A DNA stretch of 32,256 nt, from NCBI GenBank assembly GCA_009929445.1, contig SAAL01000039.1:1-32256 (forward strand), written 5' to 3'. A program made the position numbers and the translations under genes. Shown piece after piece: positions 16,038 to 23,669 of the stretch. The first letter of the stretch is position 1. Each line of letters opens with the position of its first letter. Below the pieces are notes generated by a model. It saw only the letters and a program-made list of their open reading frames with translations. It made no database searches and was not told where the DNA came from. The stretch is from Bacteroidia bacterium (GTDB lineage Bacteria > Bacteroidota > Bacteroidia > Bacteroidales > Paludibacteraceae).

Positions 16038-17807
16038 TTAATTAATTAAAATTTCTTCTGAAGGATAACGGTATTTAGTATTAACTGATTTTTTAATTAT
16101 AGCCATCAGGAAAGTAATCATACCAACCCTACCCAAAAACATGGTTATCACAATAATTATTTTACTGGCATCGGTGAGCGAGCCGGTAATTCCACGGCTC
16201 AGACCTACTGTGCCGTAAGCTGATACAACTTCAAAAACAATACTCAACAGGCTTTTGTCCGAATCGAATGCCGATACACTTATCGACGAAACAAAAATGA
16301 CTGCAAACGAAAGCAGAATGATTGCCGAAGATTTGTTGATGGTTACCTGAGAAATTTCGCGTCCGAAGATTTCAAGACTTTTTTTGCCCCTGGCAATGCT
16401 GATCACATTCATGCAGGCAACTGCTATGGTGCTGGTTTTAATACCGCCTCCGGTCGAAGCCGGCGAAGCTCCTATCCACATCAGCAGCATGAAAATCAGC
16501 GTGACAGGAAGTGTCATGGCAGCTGTATCAACTGAATTGAAGCCTGCAGTACGTGTGGTAACCGATCCGAAAAATGAAACGACCAACTTTCCAAAGAAAC
16601 TCCGATGCTCGGTAAGTGTATTGTTATACTCCAACAAAAAAATGAAAACGGTGCCGGATATAAGCAGAATGGCTGTTGTGGTAATTATTACTTTTGAATT
16701 CAGGTTGAGCACCCAGGGTAAGTAAGTCTTTTCTCTCTTTCTGACAAGTCGTTTGAAACTATTCCCTATTTTATAAATAAAATATTTCCATACGTTAAAT
16801 ATTATGGGAAATCCGATACCGCCGGTGATAATGAGCAGGGCTATGACCAACTGAAAAAAGTAATTGTAACGGAATGTAATTTCAAATAAGTTGTTTTTCA
16901 ACGGTGAGAAACCGGCATTGCAAAACGCCGAAACCGAGTGAAAAACCGAAAAATAAATTCGTTGACCTACTCCCATCACTACGTCGTTGCTGATGCTTGA
17001 GTAAAGAAAAACAGCTCCTGATGCCTCGATACTGAATGTTACCAGAATTATCTTTTTCAACACATTGAAAACGTCGTCCAGTTTATCCACATTACTCATT
17101 TGGCCCATATACATCTGGTTCTCATAGGTTGCACCGCTTCTGAAGAAATAACTGAAATAAGATGTAAAAGTCATAATCCCGAGTCCTCCGATCTGGATCA
17201 GTGCGATGATAATAGTTTGCCCTATCAGTGTAAATACACTTCCGGTATCAACCACCGTAAGTCCGGTGACACAAACGGCACTTGTAGCTGTAAAAAGGGC
17301 ATCGACATAAGAAATATCGCCCCGGGTGGCATTCGGAAGCATAAGCAGCAGGCTTCCCATGAGGATAATGATAAAAAAACTGGCTACAAAAAGTTGTGCC
17401 GGATTAATAAGCTTATACCTGAAACGGAAGTTAATGTTGTAAACTTCACGTAAAAATACCAGAAACAAAGCAATGTAAGTCCACGAGTTGTGCATCGAAT
17501 GAAATCCGAAAGTAAAAAGACGGGCTAAATTGTGAATGAGTACAAAGATCAGGAAAATGGACAGAATCATATCAATCCTGACAATTTTATGTTTTAAGTT
17601 GTTTCGTTTGATATAAATTCTGGCAAGTAGTGAGGTGAGGCATAAAGCAATGGCCAGATGGTATATAAACAGAAAAAACTGGTCGGTTCTGTATTCAAGA
17701 CGAAAGCCGAGATCAACAACCGAAAGTATAAACGCAATTACAGCTAATGTAAATGATGCTTTGTTTATACCTAATAAATTACGGTATGCATTGGGTTTTT
17801 CTGCCAT
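16038..17807 (-). CDS. trkH: TrkH/KtrB family potassium uptake channel
   Basis: A 589-residue K+ channel subunit with four selectivity-filter loops: CVTGLT (179-184), CNAGFS (297-301 plus Ser), TRTAGFNS (418-425) and YGTVGLS (531-537). A Gly begins the filter in each repeat, as in TrkH/KtrB. The intramembrane-loop region GASPASTGGGIKTST (446-460) is also family-typical. About 135 residues precede the first M1-P-M2 unit and contain roughly four extra hydrophobic helices, an N-terminal extension found in the longer Bacteroidetes proteins. It pairs with trkA 15 bp downstream. Upstream it has a TAnnTTTG box at 17836-17843. Confidence 0.93.
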   Translation of the reverse strand: MAEKPNAYRNLLGINKASFTLAVIAFILSVVDLGFRLEYRTDQFFLFIYHLAIALCLTSLLARIYIKRNNLKHKIVRIDMILSIFLIFVLIHNLARLFTFGFHSMHNSWTYIALFLVFLREVYNINFRFRYKLINPAQLFVASFFIIILMGSLLLMLPNATRGDISYVDALFTATSAVCVTGLTVVDTGSVFTLIGQTIIIALIQIGGLGIMTFTSYFSYFFRSGATYENQMYMGQMSNVDKLDDVFNVLKKIILVTFSIEASGAVFLYSSISNDVVMGVGQRIYFSVFHSVSAFCNAGFSPLKNNLFEITFRYNYFFQLVIALLIITGGIGFPIIFNVWKYFIYKIGNSFKRLVRKREKTYLPWVLNLNSKVIITTTAILLISGTVFIFLLEYNNTLTEHRSFFGKLVVSFFGSVTTRTAGFNSVDTAAMTLPVTLIFMLLMWIGASPASTGGGIKTSTIAVACMNVISIARGKKSLEIFGREISQVTINKSSAIILLSFAVIFVSSISVSAFDSDKSLLSIVFEVVSAYGTVGLSRGITGSLTDASKIIIVITMFLGRVGMITFLMAIIKKSVNTKYRYPSEEILIN

Positions 17808-17835
17808 TGAACAATTAATTTCAAAAAAAACTTTG

Positions 17836-17843
17836 CAAATATA
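17836..17843 (-). promoter_or_regulatory. -7 box of the trkH-trkA operon
   Basis: The minus strand reads TATATTTG, an exact TAnnTTTG match. No convincing -33 is present. The leader is about 24 nt. Confidence 0.5.
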
Positions 17844-17951
17844 GATATTTTTTTATCTTTCATTGTTCGCGGTAACCGGAAAAATGTTATTTATTTGATT
17901 CCGTTCTTCTGATCCGGCATTTTCATTTTTTTTCTGTAAATTCTTTAAAAA

Positions 17952-20129
17952 TCATGTTCTTGACACATTTTTCACCCCTTTTACGTTTTTCACTTTTTTG
18001 ATGAGGTCGTCCAGTGATTTGTTGTCGTTCACCATCACGGTAAGATTTCCCTGAAACAATCCGGCGTTCGTGTCGATGGAGATGGAGCGAAGCATTACCT
18101 CTTTTTCTTTGGAAATAATGGATGTAATGTTGGTTACAATCCCGATATCATCGTGCCCCACTACGCGGAGTGTGATAGGGTATTGCGACCCTTCCGATTT
18201 GCCCGACCATCTTGCTTTGATAATCCGGTATCCGAATCGTGATATCATCTGTGGAGCATTCGGACAATTGGTGCGGTGAATTTTTATTCCACCCATCACC
18301 GATACAAAACCGAAAATCTCATCTCCGTAGATTGGATTACAGCATTTTGCCAGCTTGTAGTCCACGTTTCGCAGGTTGTTGTCAATTACCAGTACATCTT
18401 CTTTCGAAGCCGTTTCGGGTATGGCGGCAACTTCTTTAACGAAATTTTCAGCAGTACGGTTTTCGGTGGCAGTGGTATTGTCACGTGTTTCCAGTTCCAG
18501 GTACAATTCCCGAACTTCGTGAATGTCCACTTTTTCATGTGCTATAGCCTGATAAAGATCGCTCACCGTTTTATAGCCCATTTTTTTCGAAATGCGTGAG
18601 AAACGCCCGTCTTCCAGTTCAATTTTCCAGTTTTTGAACCGGCGTATCAGCGTTTCGCGGCCTATTTCGGCATCCTTGAATTCCACTTCTTTCAACGATT
18701 GCCTGATTTTATTTTTAGCCTTAGAAGTTGTAACGATGTTGAGCCAGGCCGGATTGGGCTTTTGGGTGGGCGAGGTGAGTACTTCTACCTGATCGCCGTT
18801 GTTCAGTACATATTTTATCTGTACATGTTTTCCGTTCACCTTGCCCCCAACACACTGAGTGCCCAGATTGGTGTGGATTGAAAATGCAAAATCCAGCAGG
18901 GTGGCGTCCTTGGGGAGTTTGTGCAGGTCGCCATTCGGAGTGAAAACAAAAACTTCTTTGTCGTACAGATTCAACTTGAATTCATCCATAAAGTCCACGG
19001 CATTCAGATCGGGATTTTCAAGTATCTCACGGATGTTTTTGAGCCATTCGTCCATGCCGCTTTCGCTTTTGATGCCCTTGTACTTCCAGTGTGCAGCCAG
19101 CCCCATTTCAGCTACTTCATTCATTCTGGCTGTACGAATCTGCACTTCCACCCATTTATTTTGCGGACCGAGTACCGTGGTATGGAGGCTTTCATATCCG
19201 TTTGATTTCGGGATGGAAAGCCAGTCGCGCAGTCGCTTCGGATTGGGTTGATACATGTCTGCCACGATGGAATAAGCCTGCCAACAGGCAGCTTTTTCCT
19301 TTTCGATGGGAGTGTCGAAAATAATGCGAATGGCAAACAGGTCGTAGATATTCTCAAACGTGGTGTTCTGTTTTTGCATTTTCGAATAGATGGAATGAAT
19401 GGATTTCGTCCGACCTTTTATTTCAAAAGGAAATCCGATTTCCTCCATTTCCTTCTTCAATGGTTCGATGAATGCATTCATATAGGCATCCCGCGACCGT
19501 TTAGTCTCGTTGAGTTTTCGGGCAATCGCTTTGTAAATCTCGCGGTCGGTGAATTTAAGCGACAGATCTTCCAGTTCGGTTTTCACTTTGTAAAGCCCCA
19601 TACGATGTGCCAGCGGAGCATAGAGGAATGAGCTCTCGCGGGCTATTTGCTGCTGCTCGTCAGTGGGATATGACTCCAGGTTACGCATGGTCTGTAAGCG
19701 TACGGCCACAATAATGAGGATAACACGCACATCTTCGGCCATGGTAAGCAGCAACTTTCGGAAATTCTCCGATTCAAGTGCTACGTTTTTTTGATACAGT
19801 TCTTTTACCCGCTGAAGACCGATCATGATTGGTGAAATGGCAGTGCTAAACAATTTATCTACATCTTTAACGTCAATATATTGTTTTTCAACTGGTTCCA
19901 TTAGCAGGAAACTTATCACAGCTGCCTTTCCCAGTCCAATTTCGTTCAGCAGAATATCCATTATCTCCAGGTTCCTTTTCAGAAAAGCCTCCGGGTTTTC
20001 CACACCGTATTTTTTTTCGGATAAAAAATGTTTCAGAATACGGCTCAGTTCCTTGCGCTCGCTGTGTGTAAAGAGTGTGGAGTGTGAAGTATAAAGATTT
20101 CGGTACAACCGTATGTTTTCTGCATTCAT
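17952..20129 (-). CDS. RelA/SpoT homologue, probably (p)ppGpp synthetase-only
   Basis: The 725-residue protein has the long RSH architecture: HD-like domain (about 30-175), synthetase domain (about 235-350), TGS (about 392-452), a zinc-binding region with Cys596-Cys597 and Cys622, and a C-terminal ACT domain (about 650-722). The synthetase looks intact: GRTKSIHSIYSKM, IYDLFAIRIIF, SNGYESLHTTV, VEVQIRT, AHWKYK. The HD domain does not. The HDxxED segment reads LLMEPVEK (75-82), the LADRLHNM segment reads VAVRLQTM (141-148) and the first-His HPL region reads LKRNLE. A bifunctional Rel would keep these ligands, so this copy probably makes but cannot hydrolyse (p)ppGpp, like RelA of gammaproteobacteria. 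A second, hydrolase-competent RSH should exist elsewhere. It is divergent from the DUF3822-rsmD unit. Confidence 0.9.
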   Translation of the reverse strand: MNAENIRLYRNLYTSHSTLFTHSERKELSRILKHFLSEKKYGVENPEAFLKRNLEIMDILLNEIGLGKAAVISFLLMEPVEKQYIDVKDVDKLFSTAISPIMIGLQRVKELYQKNVALESENFRKLLLTMAEDVRVILIIVAVRLQTMRNLESYPTDEQQQIARESSFLYAPLAHRMGLYKVKTELEDLSLKFTDREIYKAIARKLNETKRSRDAYMNAFIEPLKKEMEEIGFPFEIKGRTKSIHSIYSKMQKQNTTFENIYDLFAIRIIFDTPIEKEKAACWQAYSIVADMYQPNPKRLRDWLSIPKSNGYESLHTTVLGPQNKWVEVQIRTARMNEVAEMGLAAHWKYKGIKSESGMDEWLKNIREILENPDLNAVDFMDEFKLNLYDKEVFVFTPNGDLHKLPKDATLLDFAFSIHTNLGTQCVGGKVNGKHVQIKYVLNNGDQVEVLTSPTQKPNPAWLNIVTTSKAKNKIRQSLKEVEFKDAEIGRETLIRRFKNWKIELEDGRFSRISKKMGYKTVSDLYQAIAHEKVDIHEVRELYLELETRDNTTATENRTAENFVKEVAAIPETASKEDVLVIDNNLRNVDYKLAKCCNPIYGDEIFGFVSVMGGIKIHRTNCPNAPQMISRFGYRIIKARWSGKSEGSQYPITLRVVGHDDIGIVTNITSIISKEKEVMLRSISIDTNAGLFQGNLTVMVNDNKSLDDLIKKVKNVKGVKNVSRT

Positions 20130-20155
20130 TTTGATTAGGTTTACTTTTATTTCTG

Positions 20156-20178
20156 CAAATATACTAATTCGTACGAAT
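20156..20178 (-). promoter_or_regulatory. -7 box and palindrome upstream of the Rel gene
   Basis: The minus strand reads TATATTTG at 20156-20163. Immediately upstream is a 12-bp perfect palindrome ATTCGTACGAAT (20167-20178), sitting between the -7 and -33 positions where a regulator could block polymerase. The leader is about 20-25 nt. Confidence 0.5.
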
Positions 20179-20240
20179 AACTCGCAGCGGAATTTTTCTG
20201 AATTTCTTCAAATTTCGTTAATAAAAAAAGAACGGATTGA

Positions 20241-20273
20241 TTTTGGTAAGCAATCATTTCTTTCGTAATTTTG
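20241..20273 (+). promoter_or_regulatory. Promoter of the DUF3822-rsmD operon
   Basis: TTTTG (20241-20245), a 20-bp spacer and TAATTTTG (20266-20273) form a near-consensus Bacteroidetes promoter. The leader to the ATG at 20322 is about 42 nt. Confidence 0.68.
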
Positions 20274-20321
20274 TTGAAATTATGGAATCAGTTGCCTTTT
20301 CATTAAATTATTAACGCTAAA

Positions 20322-21041
20322 ATGCCTGAAAATCAATTTATTAGTAATTCATTAGAAAATAACCTGCTGATCAGTATTCGTTCTGATTCGATACTTTATT
20401 CGGTGACTGATGAGAACGAGCAGGTTCTTTTGCGTCAGGAAATCAATATGCTGCCCGGTAAAATGGCCGACGCTACTGTTTACGGGCATTTTTTCAACCA
20501 GCCGGAGCTCAATATTTTGAGTGAAAATGTGTTGATTTTAATTGAGAACAGTCATTTTCAGCTTATTCCCGACGAGCTTTTCAGGGAGGAAAATATGCGT
20601 GAGCTTTTTGAGCTGGAATTCGGTAAAATGGAGAACAGCAAGATTAAATACATACTTCTGCCTAAATGGGGAGCTCATCTCGTATTCGGAGCGCCTGCCG
20701 CGATGATTGATTTTTTTGAAGCGAAATACCCGGATGCCGTCATCGAACATCATATTTCCGGTTTGCTGAAAAAGAAAATCAACAAGTCGGATGAGGCGGT
20801 TTTTGCCTATTTGCGTAAAGACACGGTGGATGTTCTTGTGGTGAAAGACAACCTGCTTCAGTTGGTCAATTCGTTTGATGTGAAAACCACAGAGGATTGC
20901 TGCTACTTTGTGCTGAATGTGTATGAGCAGCTTCAACTGAATACCGAAAGTATGACTTTAGTTTTGATGTCGGAAAATTCAGTGAATGAAGAATTTATAG
21001 ATTTGTTGAAAAAATATATAGTAACTGTAAAAGTGAAATAA
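20322..21041 (+). CDS. DUF3822 family protein
   Basis: A 239-residue soluble protein of the DUF3822 family, which in Bacteroidetes typically sits directly before rsmD, as here (1-bp gap). Visible segments are NNLLISIRSDSILYSV at the start, ENVLILIENSHFQLIPDELF (about 68-87), YILLPKWGAHLVFGAP and DTVDVLVVKDNLLQLVNSF. Repeated short beta-strand pairs and the V-V-K-D-x-x-L pattern suggest an actin-like fold of the PilM/FtsA type. This is impression only, and no phosphate-binding motif is clear. There is no signal peptide or membrane segment. The function is unknown; tight coupling to a 16S rRNA methyltransferase hints at a ribosome-related or simply co-regulated role. Confidence 0.85.
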   Translation: MPENQFISNSLENNLLISIRSDSILYSVTDENEQVLLRQEINMLPGKMADATVYGHFFNQPELNILSENVLILIENSHFQLIPDELFREENMRELFELEFGKMENSKIKYILLPKWGAHLVFGAPAAMIDFFEAKYPDAVIEHHISGLLKKKINKSDEAVFAYLRKDTVDVLVVKDNLLQLVNSFDVKTTEDCCYFVLNVYEQLQLNTESMTLVLMSENSVNEEFIDLLKKYIVTVKVK

Positions 21042-21042
21042 T

Positions 21043-21576
21043 ATGCGGATAATAGGCGGAAAATACAAAGCAAAAAGGATAAGTGTTCCTCATAACATCA
21101 CGGCACGTCCCACAACCGATTTTGCCAAAGAGGGATTATTCAACCTGCTGAACAACCGGATAGATTTTGAAGACATCGATGTGCTTGATTTGTTTGCAGG
21201 CACCGGAAGCATCGGTTTTGAATTCATTTCAAGGGGTGCACGAAGTGTGGTAAGCGTGGAGCAAAGCGACCGTCATTGTGTTTTTATCCGCAAAGTGTGC
21301 AACGACCTGAAAATTGAAAATCTGATGCTAATTAAGGGCGATGTGTTTCGTTACATCGCATCTGCGAGGGTGAAATTTGATGTGATTTTTGCCGATCCGC
21401 CCTACGAACTGACCAAAATCAATGAAATTCCGGACCTGATTTTTAAGCAGGAACTGCTTAAGCCGGATGGATTGTTTGTACTGGAACATTCGGCCAAAAA
21501 CAACTTTGAAAAACATCCGAATTTCTCGTCGCACCGCCATTACGGCAATGTGAATTATAGTTTTTTTGAGGTTTAG
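21043..21576 (+). CDS. rsmD: 16S rRNA (guanine(966)-N(2))-methyltransferase
   Basis: RsmD methylates G966 of 16S rRNA during 30S assembly using S-adenosylmethionine. The 177-residue protein starts with the family's MRIIGGKYKAKRI and has RPTTDFAKEGLFN (22-34), SAM motif I DLFAGTGSIGFEF (49-61), the acidic SVEQSD segment (motif II) and catalytic DPPY (118-121). Length is normal. It is translated one base after the DUF3822 stop, so the two are almost certainly translationally linked. A 6-bp hairpin (AGCTGA/TCAGCT, 21575-21590) overlaps the stop but lacks a T-tract. Confidence 0.94.
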   Translation: MRIIGGKYKAKRISVPHNITARPTTDFAKEGLFNLLNNRIDFEDIDVLDLFAGTGSIGFEFISRGARSVVSVEQSDRHCVFIRKVCNDLKIENLMLIKGDVFRYIASARVKFDVIFADPPYELTKINEIPDLIFKQELLKPDGLFVLEHSAKNNFEKHPNFSSHRHYGNVNYSFFEV

Positions 21577-21646
21577 CTGATAGGTCAGCTCACCAATCCC
21601 CTGAATGAGAACTTAAAAATGATAATTGATTATTAGTTACCTGAAA

Positions 21647-21708
21647 CATCCAAACATCCAAACATCCAAACTTTTCAAACGTCCGAACATCCGAACTTTT
21701 CAAACATC
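21647..21708. repeat. Short tandem and nested repeats (CATCCAAA units)
   Basis: Three consecutive copies of CATCCAAA (21647-21670) are followed by CTTTTCAAA, two variant units (CGTCCGAA, CATCCGAA), a second CTTTTCAAA and a last degenerate unit. The array runs up to the stop codon of the pseudouridine synthase gene. It looks like a slippage-generated spacer between two convergent genes. Repeats of this kind occur in Bacteroidetes spacers. It is not a CRISPR, since there are no regular unique spacers. Confidence 0.75.
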
Positions 21709-22614
21709 TCAACCGTTGTTCACCAGTTTCGAAAACTCTTTCGGAACCGGTGTTTCGAAGTGCATGATTTCACCGGTCACCGGATGATAAAACTCCAGCA
21801 CACGTGCGTGCAAAGCCAGTCGTCCGATGTTAACGGTGGAGCCGTATTTCCTGTCGCCGGCTATCGGGTGTCCGATGCTCTCCATGTGTACACGAATCTG
21901 ATTTTTCCGGCCGGTTTCCAACTCTATTTCCAGTAGCGAAAATTCTTCACCCGCTTTCAGCAGTTTGTAGTTTGTGATGGCTTCCTTGCCGCCGTTATCA
22001 GTTTTACTCGATTTGATTTTCAGCGAAACTTCATTTTCGGTAAGCCACGATACGATTCTGTCCTTTTGTCGCTCTACTTTTCCTTCCACCACTGCTACAT
22101 AGGTGCGTTTGGTTACAATTTCCTGCCAGTTATTCCTGAAAGTATGTTGTGCGTCGCGGTTTTTCGTAAAAACAAGTACACCGGACGTTTCACGATCCAG
22201 CCGGTGAACGGTGTAAATCTTATTTGCCGGTGAGGATTTCTTTACGTGGTTTTTCAGAATAGAAAATGCTGTGGTATCGTGATTGGTGCCGGTAGTCACT
22301 GTAAGCAATCCTTCTTTTTTTTCCACCACTATCAGATCAGTGTCTTCAAAGATTATCCGCAGTTTCGGATGGGTAAGTTCCAGATTTCCTCTTGTGGTAT
22401 TCACAGTTACCTGATCGTTAGGTTTGAGCACGAAATCAAATTGGGTAGTAATTTTATCGTTCACCGAAATTTGCCGGTGTGCGAGCAGCGATTTGACCGA
22501 GCTGCGGCTCATGCCTCCCATTTTAGCCAGCAGGAAGTCCATAAGCTGAGTTTCATCTTTTACAGTGAGTCTGGTGAGTTTTGGAGCAGGTACGTAGGCA
22601 GATTTTCGGCGCAT
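21709..22614 (-). CDS. RluA-family RNA pseudouridine synthase with S4 domain
   Basis: The 301-residue enzyme isomerises uridine to pseudouridine in RNA. An S4 RNA-binding domain lies at about 22-72 (LMDFLLAKMGGMSRSSVKSLL ... LKPNDQV). The RluA catalytic motif HRLDRETSG (137-145) has nucleophile Asp140. The later family segments ELETGRKNQIRVHME and GHPIAGDRKYG are intact. Target sites (23S rRNA as for RluC/RluD, or tRNA) cannot be assigned from sequence alone. It lies 21 bp downstream of the DUF5715 gene on the same strand, so the two probably share a transcript. Confidence 0.92.
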   Translation of the reverse strand: MRRKSAYVPAPKLTRLTVKDETQLMDFLLAKMGGMSRSSVKSLLAHRQISVNDKITTQFDFVLKPNDQVTVNTTRGNLELTHPKLRIIFEDTDLIVVEKKEGLLTVTTGTNHDTTAFSILKNHVKKSSPANKIYTVHRLDRETSGVLVFTKNRDAQHTFRNNWQEIVTKRTYVAVVEGKVERQKDRIVSWLTENEVSLKIKSSKTDNGGKEAITNYKLLKAGEEFSLLEIELETGRKNQIRVHMESIGHPIAGDRKYGSTVNIGRLALHARVLEFYHPVTGEIMHFETPVPKEFSKLVNNG

Positions 22615-22635
22615 AATTGTAAATTTTTATTTTTG

Positions 22636-23442
22636 TCAGTATTCTAAAACTTTTCGTGTAATCTGTTCGGCTGGAGCTTTCGCGGGGTCGCAGTTTACCA
22701 CCGTGAAATGATATACAGCCTGCCTTCTTTCACGTACTACGAGCAGGAGGCACTGCTCGCGCAGGTCGAGCATTGTTTCGCGCAGTGCGTCGGCTACCAG
22801 GTAGTTTTGTTCAATGTTTCCTGTATTAGCATTGTAAAATTCCTTGTAGGTAATATCCACAGTTGCGCCATACAGATGAGCCGATTGAGTGCTTGCATTG
22901 CTGTTTCGGCTTGTCAGATCCTGTTGGGTTTCGTTGGTGCGAAGTGCCGAAGTAACCAAAAACCGGTAATATCCCAGATTTTTCTCCTTTATTTTTCTGT
23001 AAAAATGCATTCCAATGGTATTAAGCAGGTCTGCCATTTCGGGAGTTGCGTAAGGGTAGGAGTGAGTCAGTTCTTTCACGTGGTAAAGGCGGTTGTTTTT
23101 AAGCCGTACCAGAATATGTTCGCTGGCCAGTCTTGCGCTGTCTTCTACGAACGAAGCATTGCTTATGTAGATGTCTTTAAGCCCGTTGGCCTGAGCGTGA
23201 ATGTTCTGAATATCGTTTTTATCGTTCATAAGTCGCCTGGCTGTAATAGGCGCTGTGGCATACTTGCTCCGGTCGCAATCCACAATTTCGGGGTATAAAT
23301 CTTTTATTCTGTCCGGATGTAATTCATCTGAAATTCTTGAAATAATAATGGCAGAAATGATAATGAGCAATGCACCTGAGAGTGCAGATTTGTAACGGGT
23401 AATGAAAAATTTAACTGAATCAATGAAAGTGTTAAAACGCAT
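22636..23442 (-). CDS. DUF5715 family membrane-anchored M15-like peptidase
   Basis: The 268-residue protein has a short cytoplasmic N-terminus, one membrane helix (about 16-35) and a periplasmic domain. Its core FLVTSALRT followed by SAHLYGATVDI is the pattern of M15 D,D- and L,D-carboxypeptidases, where His189 and Asp196 would bind zinc. His245 in VYHFTVV is a plausible third ligand. A peptidoglycan-trimming role is therefore likely but inferred. I chose Met at 23442 because a complete promoter (23458-23487) lies upstream of it and overlaps the alternative ATG at 23487, which is in its -33 box. The pseudouridine synthase gene follows after 21 bp. Confidence 0.8.
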   Translation of the reverse strand: MRFNTFIDSVKFFITRYKSALSGALLIIISAIIISRISDELHPDRIKDLYPEIVDCDRSKYATAPITARRLMNDKNDIQNIHAQANGLKDIYISNASFVEDSARLASEHILVRLKNNRLYHVKELTHSYPYATPEMADLLNTIGMHFYRKIKEKNLGYYRFLVTSALRTNETQQDLTSRNSNASTQSAHLYGATVDITYKEFYNANTGNIEQNYLVADALRETMLDLREQCLLLVVRERRQAVYHFTVVNCDPAKAPAEQITRKVLEY

Positions 23443-23457
23443 AGTGAAAAATTTGCA

Positions 23458-23487
23458 CAAAATTACGCTTTTACGACAGCATTTCAA
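23458..23487 (-). promoter_or_regulatory. Promoter of the DUF5715 gene
   Basis: On the minus strand, TTG (23485-23487), a 19-bp spacer and TAATTTTG (23458-23465) form a good Bacteroidetes promoter. Transcription would start near 23452, only about 10 nt before the ATG at 23442. Confidence 0.65.
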
Positions 23488-23553
23488 TGCATGTTAACGA
23501 ATTTTGGGAAATAAAATGCCTTCTGAAATGCATGTGATAATGAGTATGTGTGA

Positions 23554-23603
23554 TAAAATTTCTATCCCAAAGAACACCTTGTTCGTGTTTTTTGGGATAG
23601 AAA
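23554..23603 (-). terminator. Long hairpin, probable terminator of the lipoyl-enzyme cluster
   Basis: A 19-bp stem (23559-23577 with 23585-23603, one G-T pair in the plus-strand reading) has a 7-nt loop. Read on the minus strand it is followed by TTTTAT, a short T-tract, 67 bp after the flavodoxin stop. It is therefore most likely the terminator of the minus-strand operon, although a stem this long and perfect is more than termination needs. Confidence 0.65.
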
Positions 23604-23669
23604 CAGATTCAGATTTACAGTGAATGATTGATTTTCTGAAAAAATGGATTACCGGATAGAATTCAGTAA

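Noticed and set aside
21647-21708. Regularly repeated short words that could suggest a CRISPR array.
   Set aside because: The units are 8-9 bp and directly adjacent, with no 30-bp spacers, and no cas gene is present in the window.
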